From UMGS172 sp045546555 (GTDB taxonomy: Bacteria > Bacillota > Clostridia > Oscillospirales > Acutalibacteraceae), in NCBI GenBank assembly GCA_045546555.1, contig JAZQCY010000019.1, positions 1 to 5,022 on the forward strand: a DNA stretch of 5,022 nucleotides, written 5' to 3'. The notes under the pieces are model-generated. The model saw only the letters and a list, made by a program, of their open reading frames with translations. It did not search any database and was not told the DNA's origin. Shown piece by piece: positions 1 through 4,130 of this stretch. The position numbers were made by a program, and so were the translations under genes. Each line of letters begins with the position of its first letter. Position 1 is the stretch's first letter.

Positions 1-222
1 ACCGTCTACAGTCTTATCAAAGAAGGTCGGATTAGCAGCATCAAGCAAGGTAAGAAAATTATTGTACCGAAGGTTTGTTTGGTTGAGTTTTTAACTAACG
101 CAGGAAACTATCAGACACCGTCCCCGACAGTCCCGAATAATTTCTGGACTTATGAAGATGGTTGTGATAGTGTTGGTGTTGCCCGAGAAGACAAAGGACA
201 ATTCCAAAAGAAAGGAGCGTGA
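1..222 (+). CDS. Excisionase-like helix-turn-helix protein (5' end missing)
   Basis: The reading frame is open from base 1 and ends at TGA 220-222, giving the last 73 codons. It starts TVYSLIKEGRISSIKQGKK, followed by IIVPKVCLVEFL. The pattern 'Y-x-L-I-K-E-G-R-I' then a 'K-Q-G-K-K-I-I-V-P' wing and a 'v-x-F-L' helix is typical of small MerR/excisionase-type winged-helix proteins, which bend attachment-site DNA and direct the recombinase toward excision. The N-terminal first helix lies outside the window. The C-terminal tail of about 35 residues is polar and of no recognisable type. The stop is 4 nt before the recombinase ATG, and the gene's last codons contain that gene's ribosome binding site, so the two are almost certainly co-transcribed and translationally coupled. 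A generic HTH regulator is the alternative. Confidence 0.7.
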   Translation, partial: TVYSLIKEGRISSIKQGKKIIVPKVCLVEFLTNAGNYQTPSPTVPNNFWTYEDGCDSVGVAREDKGQFQKKGA

Positions 223-226
223 GCAA

Positions 227-1414
227 ATGAAACGAATCACAGGACACCTGACCGAGAAAAACAAAAAGTGGTATGCGGTCATCAATCTGTATGACACGGA
301 CGGTAAGCGCAAAGAGAAATGGCAAAGCCTACACCTTGATGCGAGCCGAGGAAATAAGCGTGAGGCGGAATACCGTCTCAGACAAATCCTTGAACAGTAC
401 AACACTGACGACCTATACAAGCGTGAGAATATGTCCCACTCCGACAAAGAACGTAGCCGAGTGGCGCACATGCAGGTGGCGGATTATCTTCCCGAGTGGT
501 TGGAGTCGCACAAGGTGAATGTGAGTGAGACCACCTATACGGGTTACAAGTTGATGATCGAGTCGCGAATGATTCCGTTCTTCCGTGAGTGCGGTGACCT
601 TAAGGTGAAGGACATTACGGGTGATGAAATCAACGATTACTATATCCGCATCCGTAATGATGGACTCAAAGGCACAACTGCTCAACGCCATCACGCGCTG
701 TTGCATCTTGCTTTCAAGTCGGCGGTCAAGCGTAGAATCATACCGAGCAATCCTGTTGAGCAAGCCGACAGACCGAAGGCACAACAGTACATTGGCAAAT
801 ATTATAACGCCGGTGAATTAAAAGAGTTGCTTGACAAGACGGTGGACGACCCAATTCACATTGTAATCTTCCTCGCAGCTTACTACGGACTCCGCCGTAG
901 CGAAGTGCTTGGACTAAAATGGTCGGCGGTGGACTTTGAAAACAAGACGGTCAGCGTCAATCACAAGGTAGTGCAAAACGACAAAGGCGTGGTCGGTATG
1001 GACGTTATGAAAACAAAATCTTCCTACCGCACACTACCGCTTATTCCGCAAGTGGAACAAGCACTCCTTGCCGAGCGGGAAAAGCAAGAAGAAATGAAGC
1101 GAGTGATGCGCCGAGGTTACTGTAAAAAATACACCGACTACATCTGCGTAGATGCAATCGGTGGGGTTATAAAACCAAATTATGTGACCGACCATTTCAA
1201 AGTGGTGCTGAAAGAAAACGGATTAAAACCCGTACGCTTTCACGATCTCAGGCACAGTTGTGCATCGCTACTCCTTGCCAACGGTGTTCCTATGAAAATG
1301 ATTCAGGATTGGCTCGGTCATAGTGATATGGGAACCACCGCTAATATCTACAGTCACATCGATAGTGAGAGCAAGAAAGCAAGTGCGATGGCAATAGGCT
1401 CAGCGCTTTCCTAA
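227..1414 (+). CDS. int: Tyrosine recombinase (phage/ICE-type integrase)
   Basis: Site-specific DNA recombinase of 395 aa that would cut and rejoin attachment sites to insert or excise the element. The frame is open from an ATG at 152, but the start at 227 is preferred because AAAGGAG (211-217) sits 9 nt before it and the longer version would overlap the upstream gene. Residues 1-60 resemble the small arm-type DNA-binding domain, 80-180 the SAM-like core-binding domain, and about 190-395 the catalytic domain. Visible catalytic residues are R223 (GLRRSEV), a beta-hairpin lysine K262 or K264 (KTKSSYRTLPL), H339 and R342 (HDLRH), H365 (LGHSD) and the nucleophile Y375 (ANIYSH). The set is complete, so the enzyme looks functional. 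Length and architecture fit Tn916-like and related Gram-positive element integrases. It follows the excisionase-like gene and points at the tRNA-Ser 3' end. Confidence 0.95.
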   Translation: MKRITGHLTEKNKKWYAVINLYDTDGKRKEKWQSLHLDASRGNKREAEYRLRQILEQYNTDDLYKRENMSHSDKERSRVAHMQVADYLPEWLESHKVNVSETTYTGYKLMIESRMIPFFRECGDLKVKDITGDEINDYYIRIRNDGLKGTTAQRHHALLHLAFKSAVKRRIIPSNPVEQADRPKAQQYIGKYYNAGELKELLDKTVDDPIHIVIFLAAYYGLRRSEVLGLKWSAVDFENKTVSVNHKVVQNDKGVVGMDVMKTKSSYRTLPLIPQVEQALLAEREKQEEMKRVMRRGYCKKYTDYICVDAIGGVIKPNYVTDHFKVVLKENGLKPVRFHDLRHSCASLLLANGVPMKMIQDWLGHSDMGTTANIYSHIDSESKKASAMAIGSALS

Positions 1415-1423
1415 AAAGACAAA

Positions 1424-1453
1424 ACTCCTTGAAGGATAAAACCTTCAAGGAGT
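1424..1453. terminator. Perfect 12-bp hairpin after the integrase
   Basis: ACTCCTTGAAGG (1424-1435) and CCTTCAAGGAGT (1442-1453) are perfect inverted arms around a 6-nt loop, ten bases after the integrase stop. On the plus strand no T-run follows. On the minus strand the hairpin is followed by TTTTGTCTTTTT. It therefore reads as an intrinsic terminator best suited to leftward transcription, i.e. read-through from the tRNA side that would be antisense to the integrase. It may also protect the 3' end of the integrase mRNA. Confidence 0.6.
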
Positions 1454-1486
1454 CCTTGGCGGCATAAGGAGATACGGTGCGCTCTC

Positions 1487-1525
1487 GGTTTGTGCCGACC
1501 GCTCCGAGCGGTAAACGGCAAAACC
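1487..1525. repeat. Long GC-rich interrupted inverted repeat
   Basis: GGTTT-(G)-TGCCG-ACCGCT, a CCG loop, then AGCGGT-(AAA)-CGGCA-AAACC gives 16 base pairs with a one-base and a three-base bulge. It is non-coding and lies between the integrase and the tRNA. No T-run follows on either strand, so it does not look like an intrinsic terminator. A structured RNA element or a protein-binding site in the attachment region are both possible. Confidence 0.5.
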
Positions 1526-1543
1526 TTCGTGCTCCCGACTTCA

Positions 1544-1576
1544 CAGTTTCAAAATGCTATCGCGCATTTTGAACTG
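1544..1576. repeat. Inverted repeat next to the presumed attachment site
   Basis: CAGTTTCAAAATGC (1544-1557) pairs with GCATTTTGAACTG (1564-1576) across a 6-nt loop, with one bulged T. It is the third strong inverted repeat in the 240-bp gap between integrase and tRNA. It lies where the attachment-site arm of an integrating element is expected, so accessory protein binding is possible. No function can be read from the sequence. Confidence 0.45.
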
Positions 1577-1612
1577 CTTCGACGAACTACATTCGATCTC
1601 ACACCCCCACAA

Positions 1613-1653
1613 AAAATTAAGGAACCACACCAAAGGTATGATTCCTTAATTTT
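1613..1653 (-). terminator. Rho-independent terminator of the tRNA-Ser gene
   Basis: On the minus strand AAAATTAAGGAA (1653-1642) and TTCCTTAATTTT (1624-1613) form a perfect 12-bp stem with a 17-nt loop, followed by further Ts (to 1611). It follows the tRNA immediately; the first A of the stem is the A of the encoded CCA, so tRNA 3' processing has to open the base of the hairpin. The T-run also pairs with the A-rich lead, so it may act in both directions. Confidence 0.8.
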
Positions 1654-1680
1654 GGCGGAGACGGCGAGATTCGAACTCGC
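1653..1680. other. Predicted attachment site (element/chromosome junction)
   Basis: The tRNA T-arm and acceptor 3' half, with the symmetric GCGAG-TTCGAAT-CTCGC core, lie on the integrase side of the tRNA gene. Many tyrosine recombinases recombine within this part of tRNA genes so that the element restores the tRNA. The matching repeat would be at the far end of the element and cannot be seen here, so the exact core is unproven. The rival site is the anticodon-loop break at 1884-1890. Confidence 0.35.
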
Positions 1681-1741
1681 GGGGGATTGCTCCCTAACTG
1701 ATTTCGAGTCAGCCCCGTTATGACCACTTCGATACGTCTCC
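1653..1741 (-). tRNA. tRNA-Ser (anticodon CGA)
   Basis: On the minus strand the 89-nt cloverleaf is: acceptor GGAGACG pairing with CGTCTCC, TA, a D arm with TCG/CGG and the loop AAGTGGTCATAA, anticodon stem GCTGA/TCAGT with loop CTCGAAA, a long variable arm with a GGGA/TCCC stem (class II, as expected for serine), T arm GCGAG-TTCGAAT-CTCGC, discriminator G and an encoded CCA at 1655-1653. The anticodon CGA reads UCG. The gene is intact and presumably active. Its 3' end faces the integrase gene, making it the likely integration target. No promoter sits directly before it; the nearest good one is at 1956-1984, beyond the partial tRNA copy. Confidence 0.95.
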
Positions 1742-1852
1742 ATATAAAAATGTAAAGGCAAAGCCAAAACCTAAATTGCGAGAAAACTGCGAGATGCAGA
1801 TTTCTGAAAGTGCAAATGCACGTGGCGTAAACGCCGATGAACAAAGGGTTTA
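1742..1852. other. Spacer between the two tRNA-Ser copies with four small hairpins
   Basis: This is non-coding spacer of the presumed tRNA precursor. It holds four short perfect inverted repeats: GGC-AAA-GCC (1757-1765), CTGC/GCAG (1787-1799), GTGC-AAAT-GCAC (1810-1821) and GGCG-TAAA-CGCC (1824-1835). It also has a direct repeat TGCGAGA at 1777-1783 and 1788-1794, 11 bp apart. An open frame across the spacer runs antisense to the tRNA-like sequence and has no convincing ribosome binding site, so I do not call a gene. Confidence 0.35.
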
Positions 1853-1923
1853 CGGAGATACAGTCGTGATGAACCCGACTATGTTTCGAGTCAGGGCCGT
1901 TATGACCACTTCGATATCGCTCC
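1853..1923 (-). pseudogene. Truncated or degenerate tRNA-Ser(CGA) copy
   Basis: Minus-strand positions 1923-1884 match the first 40 nt of the intact tRNA-Ser at 35 positions. The TA spacer, D arm and anticodon loop CTCGAAA are identical; the differences are three acceptor bases (GGAGCGA versus GGAGACG) and two bases just before the anticodon stem. Immediately after the anticodon loop the match ends: the anticodon stem cannot close on the expected strand and no class II variable arm follows. A weak T-arm-like hairpin (GTCG, GTTCATCA, CGAC) and a CTCCG that could pair with GGAG end at 1853, with TAA in place of CCA. It is either a 5' half cut off by recombination or a decayed tRNA. It sits right behind a consensus promoter, so it is transcribed. 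Confidence 0.6.
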
Positions 1924-1955
1924 ATATTATTCATTTTGCGAAAGGTAACAGTGAT

Positions 1956-1984
1956 ATTATAAGTTCCAAACGGCGATTTGTCAA
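1956..1984 (-). promoter_or_regulatory. Consensus sigma-A promoter of the tRNA-Ser locus
   Basis: On the minus strand TTGACA (1984-1979), a 17-nt spacer and TATAAT (1961-1956) match the consensus at all twelve positions with optimal spacing. The predicted start near 1949 lies about 26 nt before the broken tRNA-Ser copy and about 208 nt before the intact one. Such perfect promoters are typical of stable RNA genes. It is probably the only promoter serving the intact tRNA. Confidence 0.88.
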
Positions 1985-2027
1985 CACTTTTTTCGAAGAT
2001 TTAGTATAATATATTTTTCAATCTTTA

Positions 2028-2056
2028 TTGAAAAGTCGGAAAATATACTGTATAAT
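2028..2056 (+). promoter_or_regulatory. Sigma-A promoter of the VOC-family gene
   Basis: TTGAAA (2028-2033), a 17-nt spacer and TATAAT (2051-2056) form a near-consensus promoter, 36 nt before the start codon. The predicted start is near 2063, leaving a short leader with AAGGAG at 2079-2084. A second TATAAT at 2005-2010 has no -35 at proper spacing (TTGTCA is 21 nt away). The arrangement suggests strong constitutive expression of a single gene. Confidence 0.8.
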
Positions 2057-2092
2057 TTTCTTACAATCGATTTTCATTAAGGAGAGTTTAAT

Positions 2093-2497
2093 ATGGCTAA
2101 CGAAATTATTAAAGGCATGGGCTTTCATCACGTTGCGCTGATGTGCAAGGACATTGACAAAAGTCTTGCAATGTATAAGGCTTTGGGTATGAATGAGATA
2201 GTCCGTTGGGGCGAGGGTGAAAAGCTTATCGTTATGGTCGATATCGGTGACGGCGGCCGAATCGAGCTTTTTGCACGCGGAAATGATGACTATAAGGTCA
2301 TGGGCAAGTATGCACACTTTGCAATGTGTGTTGATGATGTTGATCATGCTTATGAGGTTGCACTTAAAGCAGGATTTGAGCCATTAACCCCACCCAAGAC
2401 CGTTCCGCTTGATTCATCACCCGAAAAAATTGCTATCAACATTGCCTTTGTGAAGGGTCCCGACGGGGAAGAGGTCGAGTTCTTCAGACAGGTTTGA
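2093..2497 (+). CDS. VOC-family (glyoxalase/dioxygenase superfamily) protein
   Basis: The product is a 134-aa single-domain cytosolic protein of the vicinal oxygen chelate fold, built from two beta-alpha-beta-beta-beta modules (about residues 9-62 and 72-132). The four usual metal-ligand positions can be seen: H13 (FHHVAL), E58 (RIELF), H75 (YAHFAM) and E129 (PDGEEVEFF). This supports a divalent-metal enzyme such as a lactoylglutathione lyase-like protein, a methylmalonyl-CoA epimerase-like protein or a thiol-adduct lyase, but the substrate cannot be read from the sequence. Bleomycin-resistance relatives lack the full metal set, so a resistance role is less likely. The start is supported by AAGGAG 8 nt upstream. 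The gene is transcribed alone and runs convergently toward the fumarase beta gene. Length is normal. Confidence 0.88.
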   Translation: MANEIIKGMGFHHVALMCKDIDKSLAMYKALGMNEIVRWGEGEKLIVMVDIGDGGRIELFARGNDDYKVMGKYAHFAMCVDDVDHAYEVALKAGFEPLTPPKTVPLDSSPEKIAINIAFVKGPDGEEVEFFRQV

Positions 2498-2529
2498 TAG
2501 TTAACGCATCATAGTATTGCCTTGCGGTT

Positions 2530-2597
2530 TTACAATCCCTCCGTCTTTTTGCTCCGCAAAAATCCATCTCCCTTTACACAAGGGAGGCAAAAGAGGT
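2530..2597. repeat. Palindromic intergenic repeat (REP/MITE-like)
   Basis: Two adjacent hairpins, TTTTTGC-TCC-GCAAAAA (2546-2562) and CTCCCTT-TACAC-AAGGGAG (2568-2586), are framed by CCCTCC (2537-2542), which could pair instead with GGGAGG (2582-2587). The 'CAATCCCTCC ... CTCCCTTTACACAAGGGAGG' arrangement resembles a dispersed intergenic palindrome that I recall from Oscillospirales genomes. That family assignment is from memory and unchecked. It contains no gene and lies between convergent genes, where it may end transcription or simply be a non-autonomous repeat. Confidence 0.55.
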
Positions 2598-2642
2598 AAC
2601 CTTTAAACTAATATTCATAATCAAAAACATTTTAATGTAGTA

Positions 2643-2676
2643 AACCGCTTGAACGGATAATTCCGAACAAGCGGTT
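2643..2676. terminator. Hairpin terminator between convergent genes
   Basis: AACCGCTTG (2643-2651) pairs with CAAGCGGTT (2668-2676). Inside, CGGA/TCCG (2654-2657, 2662-2665) extends the stem across a small internal loop. CATTTTTATT follows on the plus strand, so it fits an intrinsic terminator for the VOC-family gene. It is six bases past the stop of the minus-strand operon, where the following bases TTTACTACATT are a weaker T-run, so it may end both transcripts. Confidence 0.7.
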
Positions 2677-2681
2677 CATTT

Positions 2682-3209
2682 TTATTCAAATAAATTTCCA
2701 CCGTGGCAATCAATGGCGGCGATTAAAGGGAAGTCTTTAAACTCTAATTTCTTAACCGATTCGCAACCCAGGTCGTCAAATGCGATGACCTCACAGCTTG
2801 TGATACACTTTGAAGCCAGCGCACCTGCACCGCCGATTGCGCACAGATAAACTGCTTTGTTACGGACGATTGCATCACAGACCTCTGCATTTCGTTCGCC
2901 CTTACCTATCATACAAGCAAGCCCCATATCAAGCAACATAGGGGAGAAGGAATCCATTCTCATCGAGGTGGTGGGGCCACAGCTTCCGATCGCAAGACCG
3001 TCGGGCGTTGGAGTTGGACCTGCATAGTAAACGCTTGCACCTTTAATTTCAAACGGTAATCCTTGACCGTCCTTTATCAATTGCATTATCCTTCCGTGAG
3101 CCGCATCACGGGCGGTGTAGACGGTTCCCGACAGAATGACCTTATCACCTGCGTGGATATCGGGAATGGCGGCAGGGAATTGGGACGTGTTCAAATAATG
3201 TGTCTTCAT
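2682..3209 (-). CDS. Class I fumarase / L-tartrate dehydratase beta subunit
   Basis: The product has 175 aa and matches the C-terminal domain of iron-sulphur hydro-lyases (FumB/TtdB type), which with an alpha subunit interconvert fumarate and malate or dehydrate tartrate. Recognisable stretches in order are GDKVILSGTVYTARDAAHGR (21-40), YYAGPTPTPDG (61-71), GSCGPTTSMRMDSFSP (75-90), IGKGE (101-105), AIGGAGALASKCI (124-136) and FDDLGCESV (144-152). The GPTT-x-x-R-M-D and G-K-G-E segments probably supply substrate-binding Thr/Arg and the catalytic Lys. The 4Fe-4S ligands belong to the alpha subunit, so this protein alone should be inactive. Length is normal for a separate beta subunit. The ATG overlaps the upstream stop as TAATG, with AGGTG as ribosome binding site. 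The alpha gene, usually just upstream, is absent here; a coiled-coil gene takes that place. Confidence 0.88.
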   Translation of the reverse strand: MKTHYLNTSQFPAAIPDIHAGDKVILSGTVYTARDAAHGRIMQLIKDGQGLPFEIKGASVYYAGPTPTPDGLAIGSCGPTTSMRMDSFSPMLLDMGLACMIGKGERNAEVCDAIVRNKAVYLCAIGGAGALASKCITSCEVIAFDDLGCESVKKLEFKDFPLIAAIDCHGGNLFE

Positions 3210-3760
3210 TATTTGGCACCTACAGTGATGGCTTCTAACTCAGACTGACGGTCACTTATTTCAGCCTTGTTTTCGGCAATGCGATCACGCGCACTGTTCA
3301 ACTGCTGCTTCAATTCGTCGATTTCCTTTGCATATTCGGCAGTTTTTTCGTTGAGTACACGGCTGATCTCTCGAAGCTCGGCTTCGGCTTCGGTGGCAAC
3401 CGACATATTTTGATCCACAACCGCATTTGCCTTTGCGATGTTTTCATTTGCTGATGCGATGATCGAATTAGCATTGGCCTGCGCAACAAGATAAAGCCTG
3501 CCGATCGATTCACTTAAACGTGTGAGCGCTTCCTCACGTTGTTCAAATTCATTGATCTTAGAAAGGGCAGAGGACAGCTCGGAATCAAGGGCGGCGTTCT
3601 TTTCGGAAAGCTCTTTTGAATCTGCCTCAAGCTCGTTTATTTTGGAATTAAGCTCATCAATTGTCTTTTTGTGCTTTAGCTCCGACTCACGTGCTTCAAC
3701 GACAAAGTTCAAAACGTCGTCACGGTTAAATCCAAAAAGACTGTTTCTGAATTTTTTCAT
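3209..3760 (-). CDS. DivIVA-like coiled-coil protein
   Basis: The product has 183 aa. The frame is open to 3832, but the start at 3760 is chosen because GGAGA (3771-3767) precedes it and the extra N-terminus would lie on the promoter and operator-like repeat. It begins MKKFRNSLFGFNRDDVLNFV, resembling the short N-terminal segment of DivIVA/GpsB-type proteins, which contacts curved membrane. The rest is almost entirely alpha-helical: a heptad-rich coiled coil at about 23-85 and again at about 125-178, separated by an Ala/Asn-rich stretch (93-117). There is no signal peptide or membrane segment. A polarity, division or envelope scaffold role is inferred from the N-terminus and coiled coil only. 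It is the first gene of an operon with the fumarase beta subunit. Generic coiled-coil low complexity is the alternative. Confidence 0.7.
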   Translation of the reverse strand: MKKFRNSLFGFNRDDVLNFVVEARESELKHKKTIDELNSKINELEADSKELSEKNAALDSELSSALSKINEFEQREEALTRLSESIGRLYLVAQANANSIIASANENIAKANAVVDQNMSVATEAEAELREISRVLNEKTAEYAKEIDELKQQLNSARDRIAENKAEISDRQSELEAITVGAK

Positions 3761-3774
3761 AATACATCTCCACA

Positions 3775-3803
3775 TAAATTGTATAGAGGTATTATACAAT
3801 TTA
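3775..3803. promoter_or_regulatory. Operator-like 11-bp inverted repeat over the -10 box
   Basis: TAAATTGTATA (3775-3785) and TATACAATTTA (3793-3803) are perfect inverted arms with a 7-nt gap. They cover the -10 box and predicted start of the minus-strand operon. The position is classical for a repressor operator, and the half-site ATTGTATA recurs at 3905-3912 and 4003-4010. As an RNA hairpin it would span the transcription start, so a DNA-level role is more likely. No regulator gene is visible nearby. Confidence 0.5.
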
Positions 3804-3819
3804 ATTAACAAATTTGCAA
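3791..3819 (-). promoter_or_regulatory. Sigma-A promoter of the coiled-coil/fumarase-beta operon
   Basis: On the minus strand TTGCAA (3819-3814), a 17-nt spacer and TATAAT (3796-3791) give a good promoter. The predicted start near 3784 leaves a leader of about 24 nt containing GGAGA. It is the only convincing promoter for the two minus-strand genes. Confidence 0.78.
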
Positions 3820-3960
3820 CCCTTAAAATCAAACGATTGATAATTTATGTGTCTTCTTTAATGTTGATGTTGATTTTTGAAATATTATACTTGACATAAT
3901 TAACATTGTATAATATCGTATTATGCGATTAATATATATTTTTTTGAAGGATCTGATATT

Positions 3961-4086
3961 ATGCGTAAATTTTTAAGTGCTTTGCTTTGTTTTTGTTTAA
4001 ATATTGTATATTTTTACTCGAATATTTCACCAAATTTTCATTTATATCTTGAATTTATCAGCATTTTGGTGTACTATATATTGTGA
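3961..4086 (+). CDS. Possible small hydrophobic protein, 41 aa
   Basis: ATG at 3961 follows GAAGGA (3946-3951) with a 9-nt gap, a convincing ribosome binding site. The 41-residue product starts MRKFLSALLCFCLNIVYFY and ends ISILVYYIL: two basic residues, a hydrophobic segment (about 4-19), a polar middle (SNISPN, 20-25) and a second hydrophobic segment (about 28-41). It could be a small membrane protein. Against it, the DNA is so AT-rich that hydrophobic codons are expected by chance, the predicted nusB promoter lies inside its 3' end, and no clear promoter with both boxes is seen upstream. I recognise no family. Confidence 0.3.
   Translation: MRKFLSALLCFCLNIVYFYSNISPNFHLYLEFISILVYYIL
4049..4077 (+). 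promoter_or_regulatory. Likely nusB promoter
   Basis: TTGAAT (4049-4054), a 17-nt spacer and TACTAT (4072-4077) match the sigma-A consensus at ten of twelve positions. The predicted start near 4084 lies about 47 nt before the nusB ATG. The surrounding DNA is AT-rich, so chance matches are likely; the exact 17-nt spacing and the distance to nusB favour it. Confidence 0.5.
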
Positions 4087-4130
4087 ATAAAAATGCAAAC
4101 AAATGAATATTTAAGTTAGCAGGTGTTGTT

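Larger units (their letters stand above)
1..1652. mobile_element. Right end of an integrated element (ICE or prophage) at tRNA-Ser
   Basis: An excisionase-like gene and a tyrosine recombinase lie in tandem, with the recombinase 3' end facing the 3' end of a tRNA gene about 240 bp away. This is the usual end module of integrative elements that use tRNA 3' ends as attachment sites. Only the integration module is visible; the left end, cargo and transfer or phage genes are outside the window, so ICE, mobilisable element and prophage cannot be told apart. The right boundary is inferred to be in the tRNA 3' part (1653-1680), but it might instead lie in the anticodon loop of the second, broken tRNA copy near 1884-1890. 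Confidence 0.62.
3804..4130. other. AT-rich divergent intergenic region
   Basis: This stretch separates the minus-strand operon from nusB. It is very AT-rich, with long T- and A-runs. Signals seen are a TTGACA at 3891-3896 and a TATAAT at 3909-3914 that are only 12 nt apart (too close to form one promoter), an inverted repeat ATAATA-TCG-TATTAT (3910-3924), two further ATTGTATA half-sites, a possible small ORF (3961-4086) and a likely nusB promoter (4049-4077). No RNA gene or riboswitch was recognised. Confidence 0.4.

Noticed and set aside
152..226. Extended N-terminus of the integrase from the ATG at 152
   Set aside because: It overlaps the upstream excisionase-like gene by 71 nt and has no good ribosome binding site; AAAGGAG before 227 decides the start.
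1477..1572. 31-codon GTG ORF preceded by AAGGAG (1466-1471)
   Set aside because: The ribosome binding site is good, but the frame lies across two strong hairpins, the product is short and compositionally random, and nothing resembles a known family.
1490..1723. Plus-strand 77-aa frame reading through the tRNA-Ser gene antisense
   Set aside because: It is antisense to an intact tRNA and covers its terminator; it has no ribosome binding site and looks like a common mis-annotation.
1742..1852. CRISPR-like array suggested by repeated small hairpins
   Set aside because: The hairpins differ from each other and there are no equal direct repeats with spacers.
1617..1934. Minus-strand 105-aa frame across both tRNA copies
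   Set aside because: It is tRNA sequence read as protein, with GAAGTGGTCAT repeating as its EVV-like segments; not a gene.
1776..2009. Plus-strand 77-aa frame over the tRNA-like copy and promoter
   Set aside because: It is antisense to the tRNA-like sequence and promoter; no ribosome binding site or protein-like pattern.
3209..3832. 207-aa version of the coiled-coil protein
   Set aside because: The extra 24 residues would be translated from the promoter and operator-like repeat; transcription starts downstream of that ATG.
3522..3899. Plus-strand serine-rich 125-aa frame opposite the coiled-coil gene
   Set aside because: The Ser-rich composition is the mirror of Glu/Ala/Leu codons of the real coiled-coil gene on the other strand.
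3891..3914. Plus-strand promoter TTGACA ... TATAAT before the small ORF
   Set aside because: The two boxes are only 12 nt apart, too short for sigma-A; each may belong to other, weaker signals.
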